DNA of 64,000 bases from Hymenobacter piscis (GCF_018760735.1 NZ_JAHHZN010000015.1:1-64000); one strand, 5' to 3'. Counted from the stretch's first letter, positions 12,682 through 21,563 are shown. Notes: generated from the sequence alone by a model not told the origin. Made by a program: numbers and translations.

Positions 12682-13617
12682 ATGCGCCTATTCATCCTGC
12701 TCGCCGGCCTGCTCCTCAGCACCACCCTTCACGCTCAAACGGCCCCCGCGCCGCCTTTGCAGAAACCCGTGGCGGGCCGCATTGAGCGGCTCGACAACGT
12801 GGCGTCCCAGCTGGTGGAACCCCGCCTCGTGGACGTGTGGCTACCGGCCAACTACGATGGCAAGCGCCGCTTCGCGGTGCTCTACATGCACGACGGGCAG
12901 ATGCTCTTTGACAGCACCACCACCTGGAACCACCAGGCCTGGAACGTGGACGACGTGGTGACGCGGCTGCGGCAGGCCGGCCAACTGCAGGACGTCATCG
13001 TGGTGGGCGTGTGGAACGCCGGGGCGCGCCGCCACCCCAACTACTTTCCCCAGAAGCCCTTCGAGCAGCTCACCAAAGCCCAGCGCGACACCGTGCAGCA
13101 GCAGCTCCGCCAGGCCGGCCGCAGCCCCGAGGCATTCCAGCCCAACTCCGACGCCTACCTGCGCTACCTCGTGACGGAACTCAAGCCGCTGATTGACCGC
13201 AAGTACCGCGTGTATCCCGACCAGGTGCACACCTTCGTGGCCGGCAGCAGTATGGGCGGATTGATTTCGATGTATGCTTTGTGCGAGTATCCGCAGGTGT
13301 TTGGCGGGGCGGCCTGCCTGTCCACGCACTGGCCCGGCACCTTCACGCTGCGCAACAACCCCATGCCCGAAGCCTTCCTCAGCTACCTGCGCACCCACCT
13401 GCCCGACCCGCGCACCCACCGCCTGTACTTCGACTGCGGCGACCAGACCCTCGACGCGCTGTACCCGGCCATTCAGCGCCGGGTAGATGCCGTGGTGCAG
13501 GAGCGCGGCTACACCCCGCGCTCCTGGCAGACGCGCTACGTGCCCGGGGCCAACCACAGCGAGCAGGCCTGGAACCGCCGCCTCGCCGACCCACTGGGCT
13601 TTTTATTGGGGAAATAA
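12682..13617 (+). CDS. secreted esterase, enterochelin-esterase-like alpha/beta hydrolase
   Basis: A 311-residue exported hydrolase of the putative-esterase family (IroE/Fes/S-formylglutathione-hydrolase-like). A signal peptide MRLFILLAGLLLSTTLHAQ covers residues 1-19. Motifs are MHDGQMLFD near 72 and the nucleophile elbow GSSMGG near 189, with a His in GANHSEQAW near 292 as the probable catalytic base. ATG 12682 gives a clean signal peptide; the in-frame ATG at 12670 is possible. It ends 11 nt from the convergent FkbH-like gene. The substrate is unknown. Confidence 0.88.
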   Translation: MRLFILLAGLLLSTTLHAQTAPAPPLQKPVAGRIERLDNVASQLVEPRLVDVWLPANYDGKRRFAVLYMHDGQMLFDSTTTWNHQAWNVDDVVTRLRQAGQLQDVIVVGVWNAGARRHPNYFPQKPFEQLTKAQRDTVQQQLRQAGRSPEAFQPNSDAYLRYLVTELKPLIDRKYRVYPDQVHTFVAGSSMGGLISMYALCEYPQVFGGAACLSTHWPGTFTLRNNPMPEAFLSYLRTHLPDPRTHRLYFDCGDQTLDALYPAIQRRVDAVVQERGYTPRSWQTRYVPGANHSEQAWNRRLADPLGFLLGK

Positions 13618-13628
13618 TATGGGGTGCG

Positions 13629-15476
13629 CTATTGCCGGAGCCGGTCCCACACTTTGCGCACGGGCGTGGGCAGCGCATCCAGGAAGGCGGCCCGCATTTG
13701 GCCGACAACCGAGCGTTTCAATTTCCCACCTTGGTGGCAGGCCAGCTCGGCGGCCAGCTGGTCGGCCAGCTGTTTGTAGAGGGGGCGCTGGTAGTGGCGC
13801 AGGTTGTTGGTCACGTCGGCGCGGGTGCGCACGATGGGGCGCACATCCACCACCTGCACGTTGGGGGTGCGGGCGGCGAAATCGAGCAAGGCGGCGTTCA
13901 TCTGCTGATGGCGCTGCACCGCGCCTGCCTCTGCCGAGCCGGGCACTTCCACCTCGGCCCCGGTGAGCAGGATGAGCGGCACGGCAGCCGGCAGCTGCTC
14001 CCGCAGCCACGCCAGGTTTTCCTGAAACCGAGCGGGCGTGAGCGGACCGGCATACGTAAACTCCCCCCGAAAGCGGCGCAGAAAGGCCTCATCCAGGCCC
14101 CGAAATTTGCGCTGGGCGTAGCGCTGGGCCTGCGCGGCGGGGTCCAGTTGGGTCAGGTCCTGGTAGGCCCCGAAGGGAATGAGCAGGCCGGTGGCCTTTT
14201 CGCGGTACAGGTCCTGGGTGTAGTCCATCAGGGGGCTGTACACCAGGGCATCGAAGCCGAGGCCCGGCTCCCAGAGGCGGGGCCGGAAGGCTTCCCGATC
14301 AAGGAAGGGCAGACTATCCGCCAGGCGCTGCTGCTCGGCGGGCGGCAGGGTACGGCTCAGGCGCAGTAGCTCGGTGTGCTCGGTGTGCACCGGTACCTGA
14401 TGGTCGTTCACGTAGTTGAAATCCTCCGTCACGTCCACCTGGTAGGTCTGCAGGTAAGGCGTGAGCTGGCCCAGGTCGCAGCCGCCTTTCAGCAGTACCC
14501 GCAGCCGGTTGGCCGCCACCGTTGGGCTTGGGAGCGGGCTGACGGCAGCCTGAGGGGTGGACTGCTGCACCGTTATCCAGGTGGGCTGGTCGGTGCCGTT
14601 GAGGGTGGTGGCCACATCGCCCTGCACTTCCAGGGCCGGGAAACCAAGGTGGGCATAGGTGAACTGCTCCACCCCCAGGTGCAGAATGCGGCAGGAAAAC
14701 ACCAGCTGCTCCAGGCGGTTTTCGGGCCGGTTCAGGCAGTAGATACCCACCAGGCCGTAGTCGCCGAAACGGTCCTGCACGCGCACGGTGCCCCAGCGGC
14801 GGCTTGGGTCGGTCAGGCTGGCTGCCAGGCCGGCTTTCGTGACGCGGTGCTTGGTAAAGTTGAGCTGGTTGGAGCGGTTGATGAGCTCCTCCAGCCGGTC
14901 GAGGTCGGGTAGCACGGCCGCACCTTCCCGGAACTCCACGCGCACCTGCGCATCCTGCAGAAACGCCAGGTTATCATCGTACTGAGTGCGGGCTTGCTGC
15001 TGGCGTTCCAGCAGCTTGTACTGCTCCAGGCGCGAAAACGTGGGGTCGGGCTTGCCGCTGGCGCGCAGCAACGGGGCCAGTTGGGGCAGCTCCCGGGGGT
15101 CGGCGGTCTGCAGGCCGGGGTTGTAGTACTGCGCCTCCGCCAGGTTGATGGGGTTGTCGTCGAGGAACAGGGCGTTGGGGGCGCGCAGCTGCATCTGTTC
15201 CAGCAGCTGCTTAATAATCGGGCCCTTCGGCTGCCAGCTGATCTGCGGAAACACGAACAGGTCGCGGATGCCCAGCTCCTGCAACCTGGCTTCGGCCAGC
15301 GCGAAATCGTTTTTGCTCACGATGGTGTGCACCAGGCCCCGGGCGGCCGTATCGCGCACCAGCTGCAGGTTTTCGGCCACCGCCTCCACTGCGCCTTCCG
15401 AGAGCGTGCCCCGCCAGAACGTGTCGTCGAGGTCCCAGATCAGGAGTTTGATGGGGGAGTCAGTTGCTAGGGTCAT
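13629..15476 (-). CDS. FkbH-like HAD-IIIC protein with C-terminal SGNH-like domain
   Basis: A 615-residue protein. The N-terminal HAD-IIIC domain has the DxDxT motif (Asp15, Asp17, Thr19) and FLDDNPIN near 98. It is followed by the FkbH-type middle domain with RSNQLNFTKHR near 193, which resembles GNAT folds. The last part (from about 325) looks like an SGNH-type hydrolase fold. FkbH relatives prepare acyl groups from three-carbon units and occur in O-antigen and polyketide clusters. Next to the pseudaminate genes it may help to supply or transfer an acyl group, but this is inferred. It is divergent from pseB. Confidence 0.85.
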   Translation of the reverse strand: MTLATDSPIKLLIWDLDDTFWRGTLSEGAVEAVAENLQLVRDTAARGLVHTIVSKNDFALAEARLQELGIRDLFVFPQISWQPKGPIIKQLLEQMQLRAPNALFLDDNPINLAEAQYYNPGLQTADPRELPQLAPLLRASGKPDPTFSRLEQYKLLERQQQARTQYDDNLAFLQDAQVRVEFREGAAVLPDLDRLEELINRSNQLNFTKHRVTKAGLAASLTDPSRRWGTVRVQDRFGDYGLVGIYCLNRPENRLEQLVFSCRILHLGVEQFTYAHLGFPALEVQGDVATTLNGTDQPTWITVQQSTPQAAVSPLPSPTVAANRLRVLLKGGCDLGQLTPYLQTYQVDVTEDFNYVNDHQVPVHTEHTELLRLSRTLPPAEQQRLADSLPFLDREAFRPRLWEPGLGFDALVYSPLMDYTQDLYREKATGLLIPFGAYQDLTQLDPAAQAQRYAQRKFRGLDEAFLRRFRGEFTYAGPLTPARFQENLAWLREQLPAAVPLILLTGAEVEVPGSAEAGAVQRHQQMNAALLDFAARTPNVQVVDVRPIVRTRADVTNNLRHYQRPLYKQLADQLAAELACHQGGKLKRSVVGQMRAAFLDALPTPVRKVWDRLRQ

Positions 15477-15481
15477 CTAAT

Positions 15482-15712
15482 GAGTTGTCAGTGGCTAGTT
15501 GTCAGTTGCCAGCTATCTGATTCGTCAAAGTTACAACGAAGCAGTCACCGCACTCTTTCCTAAACAACTGGCCACTGACAACTGACAACCGACAACTATC
15601 CACTGACAACTGACAACCGACAACTATCAACTGACAACTATCAACTGACAACTATCAACTGACAACTGGCCACTGACAACCGACAACTATCAACTATCAA
15701 CTGGCAACTGAA
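15482..15712. repeat. heptanucleotide array AACTGAC/AACTATC with inverted left copy
   Basis: From about 15570 to 15712 the sequence is a run of 7-mers, mostly AACTGAC, AACCGAC, AACTATC and AACTGGC. A shorter inverted copy (GTTGTCAGT) lies at 15482-15513. Together they fill most of the 308-bp gap between the FkbH-like gene and pseB. The rest of the gap holds the pseB promoter. Confidence 0.95.
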
Positions 15713-15723
15713 TGCAGAATGCC

Positions 15724-15731
15724 TACTTTTG
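15724..15731 (+). promoter_or_regulatory. -7 element upstream of pseB
   Basis: TACTTTTG is an exact match to TAnnTTTG, 53 nt upstream of the pseB ATG and directly after the heptamer array. It probably drives pseB. Confidence 0.65.
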
Positions 15732-15784
15732 CCCTCCCTGCCCGCGGGGCGCCTTTTCGCCGCCGCACTACCTCACCTTTTCCC

Positions 15785-16804
15785 ATGGCCCTCGACCTCA
15801 ATCATAAATCCATCCTGGTAACCGGCGGCACGGGCTCGTTCGGCAAACAGTTCGTGGAAACGGTTTTCAAGCTCTATCCGCAGGTAAAACGACTGGTGGT
15901 GTACTCCCGCGACGAGCTCAAGCAGTTCGAAATGTCGCAGACGTTTCCCGGCAGCGAGTACCCGGCCATCCGCTACTTCATCGGTGACGTGCGCGACGGG
16001 GAGCGGCTGAAACGGGCCTGCGAGGGCATCGATATTATTGTGCACGCCGCCGCCCTCAAGCAGGTGCCCGCCGCCGAGTACAACCCGATGGAGTGCATCA
16101 AAACCAACATTTTCGGGGCCGAAAACGTGATTAACGCCGCCCTCGACTGCGGCGTGAAGGATGTAGTGGCCCTGAGCACCGACAAGGCCGCCGCCCCCAT
16201 CAACCTCTACGGGGCCACCAAGCTCTGCTCCGATAAGCTGTTCGTGGCCGCCAACAACATGAAAGGCAGCCGGGATTTGCGCTTCTCGGTGGTGCGCTAC
16301 GGCAACGTTATCGGCTCCCGGGGCTCGGTGGTGCCGTTTTTCCTGCAGCGCCGCGAAACCGGCGTGCTACCCATCACCCACCCCGACATGACGCGCTTCC
16401 ACATCTCCCTCGATGAGGGCGTGGACCTAGTGCTGTACGCGCTGGAGCACAGCTGGGGCGGCGAAATCTTCGTGCCCAAGATTCCGAGCTACAAAATCAC
16501 GGAAGTGGCCCGCGCCATCGGCCCCGACTGCCGCCAGGAGATTGTGGGCATCCGGCCGGGCGAGAAGCTGCACGAGGAAATGATTACCGAAACCGACGCG
16601 CTGAGCACCGTGGAGCTGGCTAAGTATTACGTCATCCTGCCCTTCACCCCGCGCTGGGACGTGGACGACTTCATCCGCCACTTTGGGGGCCGCCGCGTGG
16701 AGGCCGGCTTCCACTACGACTCCAGCAACAACACCGACTGGCTCTCGGCCGAGCAGATTCAGCAGGAAATCCGCCAGCACGTGGATGCCGGTTTCGAGGC
16801 CTGA
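15785..16804 (+). CDS. pseB: UDP-N-acetylglucosamine 4,6-dehydratase (inverting), PseB
   Basis: A 339-residue extended short-chain dehydrogenase. It catalyses the first step of pseudaminic acid synthesis: 4,6-dehydration and C5 inversion of UDP-GlcNAc. The NAD(P)-binding TGGTGSFGKQ is near residue 13, the catalytic pair is Tyr142 and Lys146 in YGATK, and DMTRFHISLDEG near 200 is typical of PseB/FlaA1. I chose ATG 15785; the frame stays open upstream to 15719 but overlaps the promoter. pseC follows 1.4 kb later, separated by a gene on the other strand. Confidence 0.95.
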   Translation: MALDLNHKSILVTGGTGSFGKQFVETVFKLYPQVKRLVVYSRDELKQFEMSQTFPGSEYPAIRYFIGDVRDGERLKRACEGIDIIVHAAALKQVPAAEYNPMECIKTNIFGAENVINAALDCGVKDVVALSTDKAAAPINLYGATKLCSDKLFVAANNMKGSRDLRFSVVRYGNVIGSRGSVVPFFLQRRETGVLPITHPDMTRFHISLDEGVDLVLYALEHSWGGEIFVPKIPSYKITEVARAIGPDCRQEIVGIRPGEKLHEEMITETDALSTVELAKYYVILPFTPRWDVDDFIRHFGGRRVEAGFHYDSSNNTDWLSAEQIQQEIRQHVDAGFEA

Positions 16805-16827
16805 GCCTCGGTGGAGCTGTAAGACAG

Positions 16828-16861
16828 CAGGGCCGCTACCCGGATTCGGGTGGCGGCCCTG
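16828..16861 (+). terminator. terminator after pseB
   Basis: Stem CAGGGCCGC-ACCCG pairs with CGGGT-GCGGCCCTG around a 4-nt loop and is followed by TTGTTTT. It suggests that pseB is transcribed separately from pseC. Confidence 0.8.
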
Positions 16862-16895
16862 TTGTTTTACAGCCCTTTATAGCCCCGCCGGGACG

Positions 16896-18017
16896 TTACC
16901 GTTTGCTGATAACCCCGTAATTGGGCAGCCCTACCTGGCAGAGCCGGTCGTTGAGGTGGAGCGCGTCGAGCTGAAAGCCGCAGGCGGCGCCCAGGGCGTT
17001 GGGGTCGGTAATTACGCTCAGGTAGATGCGGTTGTACTGGGCCACGTAGATTTTGCCGTCGGGGGCCAGCTGCAGGGCGCCGGCGTAGCCGGAGGTATTG
17101 CCCACCTCCACCCGGCTGGCCGCAATGGCTGCCGCCGAACCGGCGCGCAGGTTGAACTGGTACACCCGGAAGCCGTCCAGATCGGTGCCGTAGAGGCGGG
17201 AGCCGTCGGGCGAAAAGGCCACGCCGTAGCTGCGGTAAATGCTGGGCAGCCGCACAAAGTGGCTGAGCCGGCCGGTGGCGTTATCGAAGTCGAAGAGCTC
17301 AAAATCCTCGTCGCGCACGCCCAGGGCCAGTTGCCGGCCGTTGGGGGAGGCTTTCAGGTAGCCCACGGCGTTGGCGTTGCGCAGGGCGCCCCCCCCCCCG
17401 GCGTGCACCGAGCCCAGGGCCGAGGTCACGGGCGCGGGCGCGATGCCCGCGCCCGTGACGAGGTAGGCCAGAAACCGGTCCGACTGCCAGGCGTGCACCA
17501 CCACCCAGCTGTCGAGGCCGTTGGCGTGGGGCACCACGGTCAGCTTTTCCGTCACGCGACCGGTATCCAGGGGCTGGGCCCGGGTGATGACGGCGCCCCG
17601 GCCGGCGTCGGCGGTCAGGTCGACAAGAGAATAGCGCAGGCCGCCGGCCAGGTTGGTGTCGCAGCCATCCACCGTGAACACGTAGTACTGCGTTGCACTG
17701 CCCGGCCGGCGCAGAATCACGGCGCCCTGGGTGGCCGAAGAGTGCCCGCCCAGACCGCTGCCGTCAGGCATCAGCTGGTGGTGGCGGTTCCAGACCACCT
17801 CGCTGTTGGTGTAGAAGAGCAGCTGGCCGGCGCTATCCGACACCGCGGCGCAGGCCTCGTAGGTGTTCATGGCGCTGTACAGCAGCGGCGTGGGGGCTCC
17901 CCCAACGAAGGACAACCCCACGTTCTTCCCGAAGTACCAGTTCTGCGCCTCGTGCTGGGCCCTGGCTCCACCCGCCGACAACAGCAGGGCAAGCAGCAGG
18001 AAAATTCGGGTAGGCAT
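16896..18017 (-). CDS. secreted beta-propeller-like protein with a C11 tract
   Basis: A 373-residue exported protein with a signal peptide ending near ARAQ (residue 20). The opening, NWYFGKN followed by a YEACAAVSDSAGQLLFYTN-type repeat, matches the propeller region that precedes PKD and gliding-motility C-terminal domains in Bacteroidota T9SS cargo. Here the protein stops just after the propeller (LPNYGVISKR), so no sorting domain is present. A homopolymer of eleven C (17389-17399) encodes a Gly run in HAGGGGA and could make the frame slip. Start at 18017 gives the signal peptide; a longer frame to 18122 is less likely. It interrupts the pse cluster on the opposite strand. Confidence 0.8.
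   Translation of the reverse strand: MPTRIFLLLALLLSAGGARAQHEAQNWYFGKNVGLSFVGGAPTPLLYSAMNTYEACAAVSDSAGQLLFYTNSEVVWNRHHQLMPDGSGLGGHSSATQGAVILRRPGSATQYYVFTVDGCDTNLAGGLRYSLVDLTADAGRGAVITRAQPLDTGRVTEKLTVVPHANGLDSWVVVHAWQSDRFLAYLVTGAGIAPAPVTSALGSVHAGGGGALRNANAVGYLKASPNGRQLALGVRDEDFELFDFDNATGRLSHFVRLPSIYRSYGVAFSPDGSRLYGTDLDGFRVYQFNLRAGSAAAIAASRVEVGNTSGYAGALQLAPDGKIYVAQYNRIYLSVITDPNALGAACGFQLDALHLNDRLCQVGLPNYGVISKR
17389..17399. repeat. C11 homopolymer inside a coding sequence
   Basis: Eleven consecutive C on the plus strand (G on the coding strand), about 210 codons into the gene. The frame is open in this copy. Confidence 0.95.
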
Positions 18018-18188
18018 TGGCAGCGGCAACAGGCGAACAGAGAGGACCGGTAAGCAGCACGAGCGGGGAGGCCCCGGCTGCTTACCGGTAAAATAACACG
18101 AAACCCCGCAGACTTCCGTCATCCGCGTCGGTCAAACGAACTGCGGCCGGACGGGGTTATAGCAGGCCGGGCAACCGAAATGCGCCTC

Positions 18189-18196
18189 GTATCTTT
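18189..18196 (+). promoter_or_regulatory. -7-like element upstream of pseC
   Basis: A near-match to TAnnTTTG (TATCTTTA), 26 nt upstream of the pseC ATG. It may start the pseC-flippase transcript. Confidence 0.45.
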
Positions 18197-18221
18197 ACCC
18201 CACCTTACGCTGATCACCCCG

Positions 18222-19376
18222 ATGTCCTTTTCCCAGCCCATTCCCTACGGCCGCCAACAGATTACGGAAGCCGATATTGCCGCCGTGACGGACGCCCTGC
18301 GGGCCGACTACCTCACCCAGGGCCCCAAGGTGGCCGAGTTCGAGCAGAAGTTTGCCGAGTACGTGGGCGCGCAGTACGCCGTAGCCGTGAGCAACGGCAC
18401 GGCCGCCCTGCACCTGTGCGCGCTGGCCCTGCACGTGCAGCCGGGCCAGCGGGTCATCACCACGCCCATCACCTTCGTGGCCTCGGCCAACTGCGTGCGC
18501 TACTGCGGGGGCGAAGTGCATTTCGCCGACATCGACCCCGCTACGGCCCTCATCGACCTGCAGGCCGTGCGCCGCCTGCTGGAAAGCCACCCGGCGGGCC
18601 ACTTCCACGGCCTGATTCCGGTAGATTTCGGGGGGCTGGCCGTGGACCTGGAAGCCGCCCGCCAGCTCTGCGATGAGTTCGGGCTCTGGCTGCTGGAAGA
18701 CAGCTGCCACGCGCCCGGGGGCTCATTCCGGGACAGCGCGGGCCGGGAGCAGCGCTGTGGCAACGGGCAGTTTGCCGATCTGGCCATCTTCAGCTTCCAC
18801 CCCGTCAAGCACATTGCTACCGGCGAAGGCGGCATGATTACCACCAACCGCCTCGACCTCTACCAGGAGCTGCTGCTGCTGCGCACCCACGGCATCACCC
18901 GCGACCCGGACCTGATGGAACGCCATGACGGCGGCTGGTACATGGAAATGCAGGAGCTGGGCTACAACTACCGGATGCCCGACATCCTCTGCGCCCTCGG
19001 CGTGAGTCAGCTGGCCCAGGCCCCCGCCGGCCTGGCGCGCCGCCGCGCCCTGGCCGCCCGCTACGATGCTGCCTTCGCCGAGCTGCCCGCCGTGCGGCCC
19101 CTGGCCGGCTCCCCCGGCCACGCCTACCACCTCTACGTGGTGCGCGTAGCCGACCGCAAGGGCCTCTACGATTTCCTGCGCACCCGGCAGATTTTCGCCC
19201 AGGTGCACTACATTCCGGTCCACACCATGCCCTACTACCAGGGCCTGGGCTGGCAGCCGGGCGACTTCCCCCAGGCCGAAGCCTACTACGCCGAGTGCCT
19301 GAGCCTGCCCCTGTTCCCGAGCCTGACCGACGCCGAGCAGGACTACGTGGTGGCCAGCGTCCGGGAGTTCGTATAA
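18222..19376 (+). CDS. pseC: UDP-4-keto-6-deoxy-AltNAc aminotransferase, PseC
   Basis: A 384-residue DegT/DnrJ/EryC1-family PLP enzyme that converts the PseB product to UDP-4-amino-4,6-dideoxy-N-acetyl-L-altrosamine. The PLP lysine is Lys196 in FHPVKHIATGEGG, and SNGTAALHLC lies near 64. The length is normal. ATG 18222 matches the usual IPYGRQQI opening of PseC. It begins a run of co-directional pse genes. Confidence 0.93.
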   Translation: MSFSQPIPYGRQQITEADIAAVTDALRADYLTQGPKVAEFEQKFAEYVGAQYAVAVSNGTAALHLCALALHVQPGQRVITTPITFVASANCVRYCGGEVHFADIDPATALIDLQAVRRLLESHPAGHFHGLIPVDFGGLAVDLEAARQLCDEFGLWLLEDSCHAPGGSFRDSAGREQRCGNGQFADLAIFSFHPVKHIATGEGGMITTNRLDLYQELLLLRTHGITRDPDLMERHDGGWYMEMQELGYNYRMPDILCALGVSQLAQAPAGLARRRALAARYDAAFAELPAVRPLAGSPGHAYHLYVVRVADRKGLYDFLRTRQIFAQVHYIPVHTMPYYQGLGWQPGDFPQAEAYYAECLSLPLFPSLTDAEQDYVVASVREFV

Positions 19377-19560
19377 AATGTGGTTTGAATGTGAGCTGAA
19401 TGTGGTGATAATGTGCTGATTGTGTCGCAAATAGTCCCCCAGTAGACCTTTTTCCGAGCACATTCAAATTACATTACCGACACATTCCCCACATTCAAAT
19501 CACATTCTCCACATTACCGACACATTCAACTCACATTATCACCACATTCAACTCACATTT
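19377..19560. repeat. intergenic inverted repeat, AATGTG family
   Basis: The left arm (19377-19425) has several AATGTG units. The right arm (19458-19560) has the inverted CACATT units, and part is an exact inverse of the left arm (AATGTGGTGATAATGTG). The element starts right after the pseC stop and its last bases include the TT of the next gene's TTG start. Other members: 23629-23893, 30747-30904, 51478-51680. Confidence 0.93.
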
Positions 19561-20296
19561 GAAAAAGGTCGGCATCATTACCCAGGCCCGCATGGGCAGC
19601 ACCCGGCTGCCGGGCAAGGTCCTGCTGACGGCCGGCGGGCAGGCAATACTTGACTACCACGTGCGGCGCCTGCGCGCCAGCGGCCTGCCGTTGTACCTGG
19701 CCACCACCACCCTGCCCGAGGACGACGTGCTGGCCGACTACGCCCTGCGTCACGGCCTGCCCTGCTTCCGAGGCAGCTCCGACGACGTGCTGAGCCGCTA
19801 CGCCGCCACCGCCCTTCACTATGGCCTGACGACCATCGTGCGCGTCACCTCCGACTGCCCGCTCATTGACGGGGAGCTGATTGGCCGGGCCGTGGCCGAC
19901 TACGAGCGGGCCGCCAACCCCCGCCTCTATCTCTCCAACGGGCTGGTGCGCACCTACCCCCGGGGCCTCGATTTTGAAGTATTTTCGGGGGAGTTGCTGG
20001 CCGAGGCCCAGGCCCACGCCACCAGCACCTCCGACCGGGAGCACGTGACGCCCTATATCCACCAGAACCGCTCGGGCCGGGTGGAATTCGGCCACGTAAC
20101 CCGCCCCACCGACGCCAGCCGCTTCCGCGTTACCCTCGACACGCCCCCCGACCTGGAGCTGCTGCGGCGGCTGCTGGAGGAACACCGGGCGGCCGACTTC
20201 TCGGCGGAGCAGCTGATTGTCCTGCTCGAAGCCCATCCCGAGCTGGTGGCCATCAACGCCGAAATTGAGCAGCAGAAGTACGATTTCACCCGCTAA
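19559..20296 (+). CDS. SpsF-type cytidylyltransferase, likely PseF equivalent
   Basis: A 245-residue nucleotidyltransferase with the opening ITQARMGSTRLPGKVL (about residues 6-21), as in SpsF and CMP-acylneuraminate cytidylyltransferases. RVTSDCPLID near 97 carries likely metal-binding Asp residues. Between pseC and pseG its expected role is activation of pseudaminic acid with CTP (the PseF step). The start is TTG 19559, because no ATG or GTG precedes the family's conserved first strand. The start lies at the edge of the AATGTG repeat. The specific product is inferred from context. Confidence 0.85.
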   Translation: MKKVGIITQARMGSTRLPGKVLLTAGGQAILDYHVRRLRASGLPLYLATTTLPEDDVLADYALRHGLPCFRGSSDDVLSRYAATALHYGLTTIVRVTSDCPLIDGELIGRAVADYERAANPRLYLSNGLVRTYPRGLDFEVFSGELLAEAQAHATSTSDREHVTPYIHQNRSGRVEFGHVTRPTDASRFRVTLDTPPDLELLRRLLEEHRAADFSAEQLIVLLEAHPELVAINAEIEQQKYDFTR

Positions 20297-20303
20297 ACCT
20301 GCC

Positions 20304-21356
20304 GTGAATTCTGCCCCGAACTCCGCCGTTAACTCCGCCGGGCGTCTGCTCTTCCGGGCCGATGGCAACGCCACCATCGGGCTGGGCCACGTGGTCCGCT
20401 CCCTGGCCCTGGCCGATATGGTGGGGGCCGTGGCCCCGGCCCTGGTGCTGGCCCGCCCCGCCCCCGCCGTGGTGCGCCAGCTGGTGGAGCAGGCCGGTCT
20501 GCCCCTGCACGAACTGCCGGACCTCCCCCCCGCCCAGGAGGCCGACTACCTCGTGGAGCAGGTGCTGCGCCCCGCCGACGTGCTGGTACTCGACGGCTAC
20601 GGCTTCGATGCCGAGTACCGCCGCCGGGTGCGGGCCAGCGGCTGCCGGCTGGTGTGCATTGATGATCTGCACGAGGGTTTTTTTCCGGCCGAACTGATCA
20701 TCAACCACTCCCCGGGCGTTACGGCGGCCGACTACGCGGCCGAATCCGCCACCCGGTTTTGCCTGGGGCCGGCGTTTTCGTTGCTGCGGAAGCCGTTCCG
20801 GCGCCACGCGGCCCCGCCCCGGCCCGCCGCGCCGGTGGCCTCGGTGCTGGTCTGCTTCGGCGGGGCCGACCCCTTGCAGCTCACGGCCCGCACCCTGGCG
20901 GCCCTGCTGGCCCTAGGCGGACTGGCGCGCATCGGGCTGCTGCTGGGCGGGGCGGCCGAGGCCCCCACGGCCCTTGAGGAGCTGCTGCGGGCCCACCCCG
21001 CGCAGGACGTGACGCTGTACCGCAGCCTGTCGGCCGCGGAGCTGGTGCCGGTGCTGCTCGAATATGACGCCGTAATCTGCCCGGCTAGCACCATCCTGAT
21101 TGAGTCCCTGGTGCTGGGCCGGCCGGTGCTTACGGGCTACTACGCCGACAACCAGCGCGCCCTGGCCGCCTCCGTGCACGCCCACCAGCAGGCCTATTCC
21201 ATCGGCGACTTCGCGGCCCACTCCGCCCCGGCCCTGACCGCCGCCCTGCGCGCCGGCCTCGCCTGGCTGGCCACCCACCACCGCCCGCCCTACGCCGCCC
21301 ACCTCGCCCCCCAGGAGCTGCGGGCCCGGTTCCGGGAGCTGCTGCCGGGGGCGTAG
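20304..21356 (+). CDS. pseG: UDP-2,4-diacetamido-2,4,6-trideoxy-L-altrose hydrolase, PseG
   Basis: A 350-residue GT-B-fold hydrolase that removes UDP from the pathway intermediate. The family opening FRADGNATIGLGHVVRSLALA is near residue 17, VLDGYGFD near 95 and SVLVCFGGADP near 178. The start is GTG 20304, 7 nt after the preceding TAA, since there is no in-frame ATG near. A short Asn/Ser/Ala-rich head precedes the domain. The tight spacing shows co-transcription with the cytidylyltransferase. Confidence 0.92.
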   Translation: MNSAPNSAVNSAGRLLFRADGNATIGLGHVVRSLALADMVGAVAPALVLARPAPAVVRQLVEQAGLPLHELPDLPPAQEADYLVEQVLRPADVLVLDGYGFDAEYRRRVRASGCRLVCIDDLHEGFFPAELIINHSPGVTAADYAAESATRFCLGPAFSLLRKPFRRHAAPPRPAAPVASVLVCFGGADPLQLTARTLAALLALGGLARIGLLLGGAAEAPTALEELLRAHPAQDVTLYRSLSAAELVPVLLEYDAVICPASTILIESLVLGRPVLTGYYADNQRALAASVHAHQQAYSIGDFAAHSAPALTAALRAGLAWLATHHRPPYAAHLAPQELRARFRELLPGA

Positions 21357-21415
21357 CCGTACTGGGTAAGGACTTTCGCGGTACTTCTGCGTTACTTTGC
21401 GTTTACATTTCAAAG

Positions 21416-21533
21416 CTCACACAAAGAGGCTGTAGCGCGAAGCCTTTGCTTCGCGTATTGTTGCTGACTGGCAAACGACGATGTGCACCGATACGCGAAG
21501 CAAAGGCTTCGCGCTACAGCCTCTTTGTGTGAG
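21416..21533. repeat. 43-bp perfect inverted repeat, TAGCGCGAAG family
   Basis: Arms 21416-21458 and 21491-21533 are perfect inverse copies (43 of 43 by eye), separated by 32 nt. Each arm also holds its own hairpin, GCGAAGC/GCTTCGC. The element lies between pseG and pseH, in a gap that also has a TTACTTTGC promoter-like sequence at 21392. Confidence 0.97.
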
Positions 21534-21563
21534 TCCTACCTTTTCGAACCTACTCCTCCGCCC

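Noticed and set aside
15570-15712. CRISPR array
   Set aside because: The units are contiguous 7-mers without spacers and there are no cas genes.
16896-18017. T9SS cargo protein
   Set aside because: The propeller part matches such proteins, but no C-terminal sorting domain is encoded before the stop.
19377-19560. Mobile element with terminal inverted repeats and transposase
   Set aside because: The gaps with inverted repeats are 60-280 bp and contain no transposase fragment or clear target-site duplication; only a non-autonomous origin remains possible.
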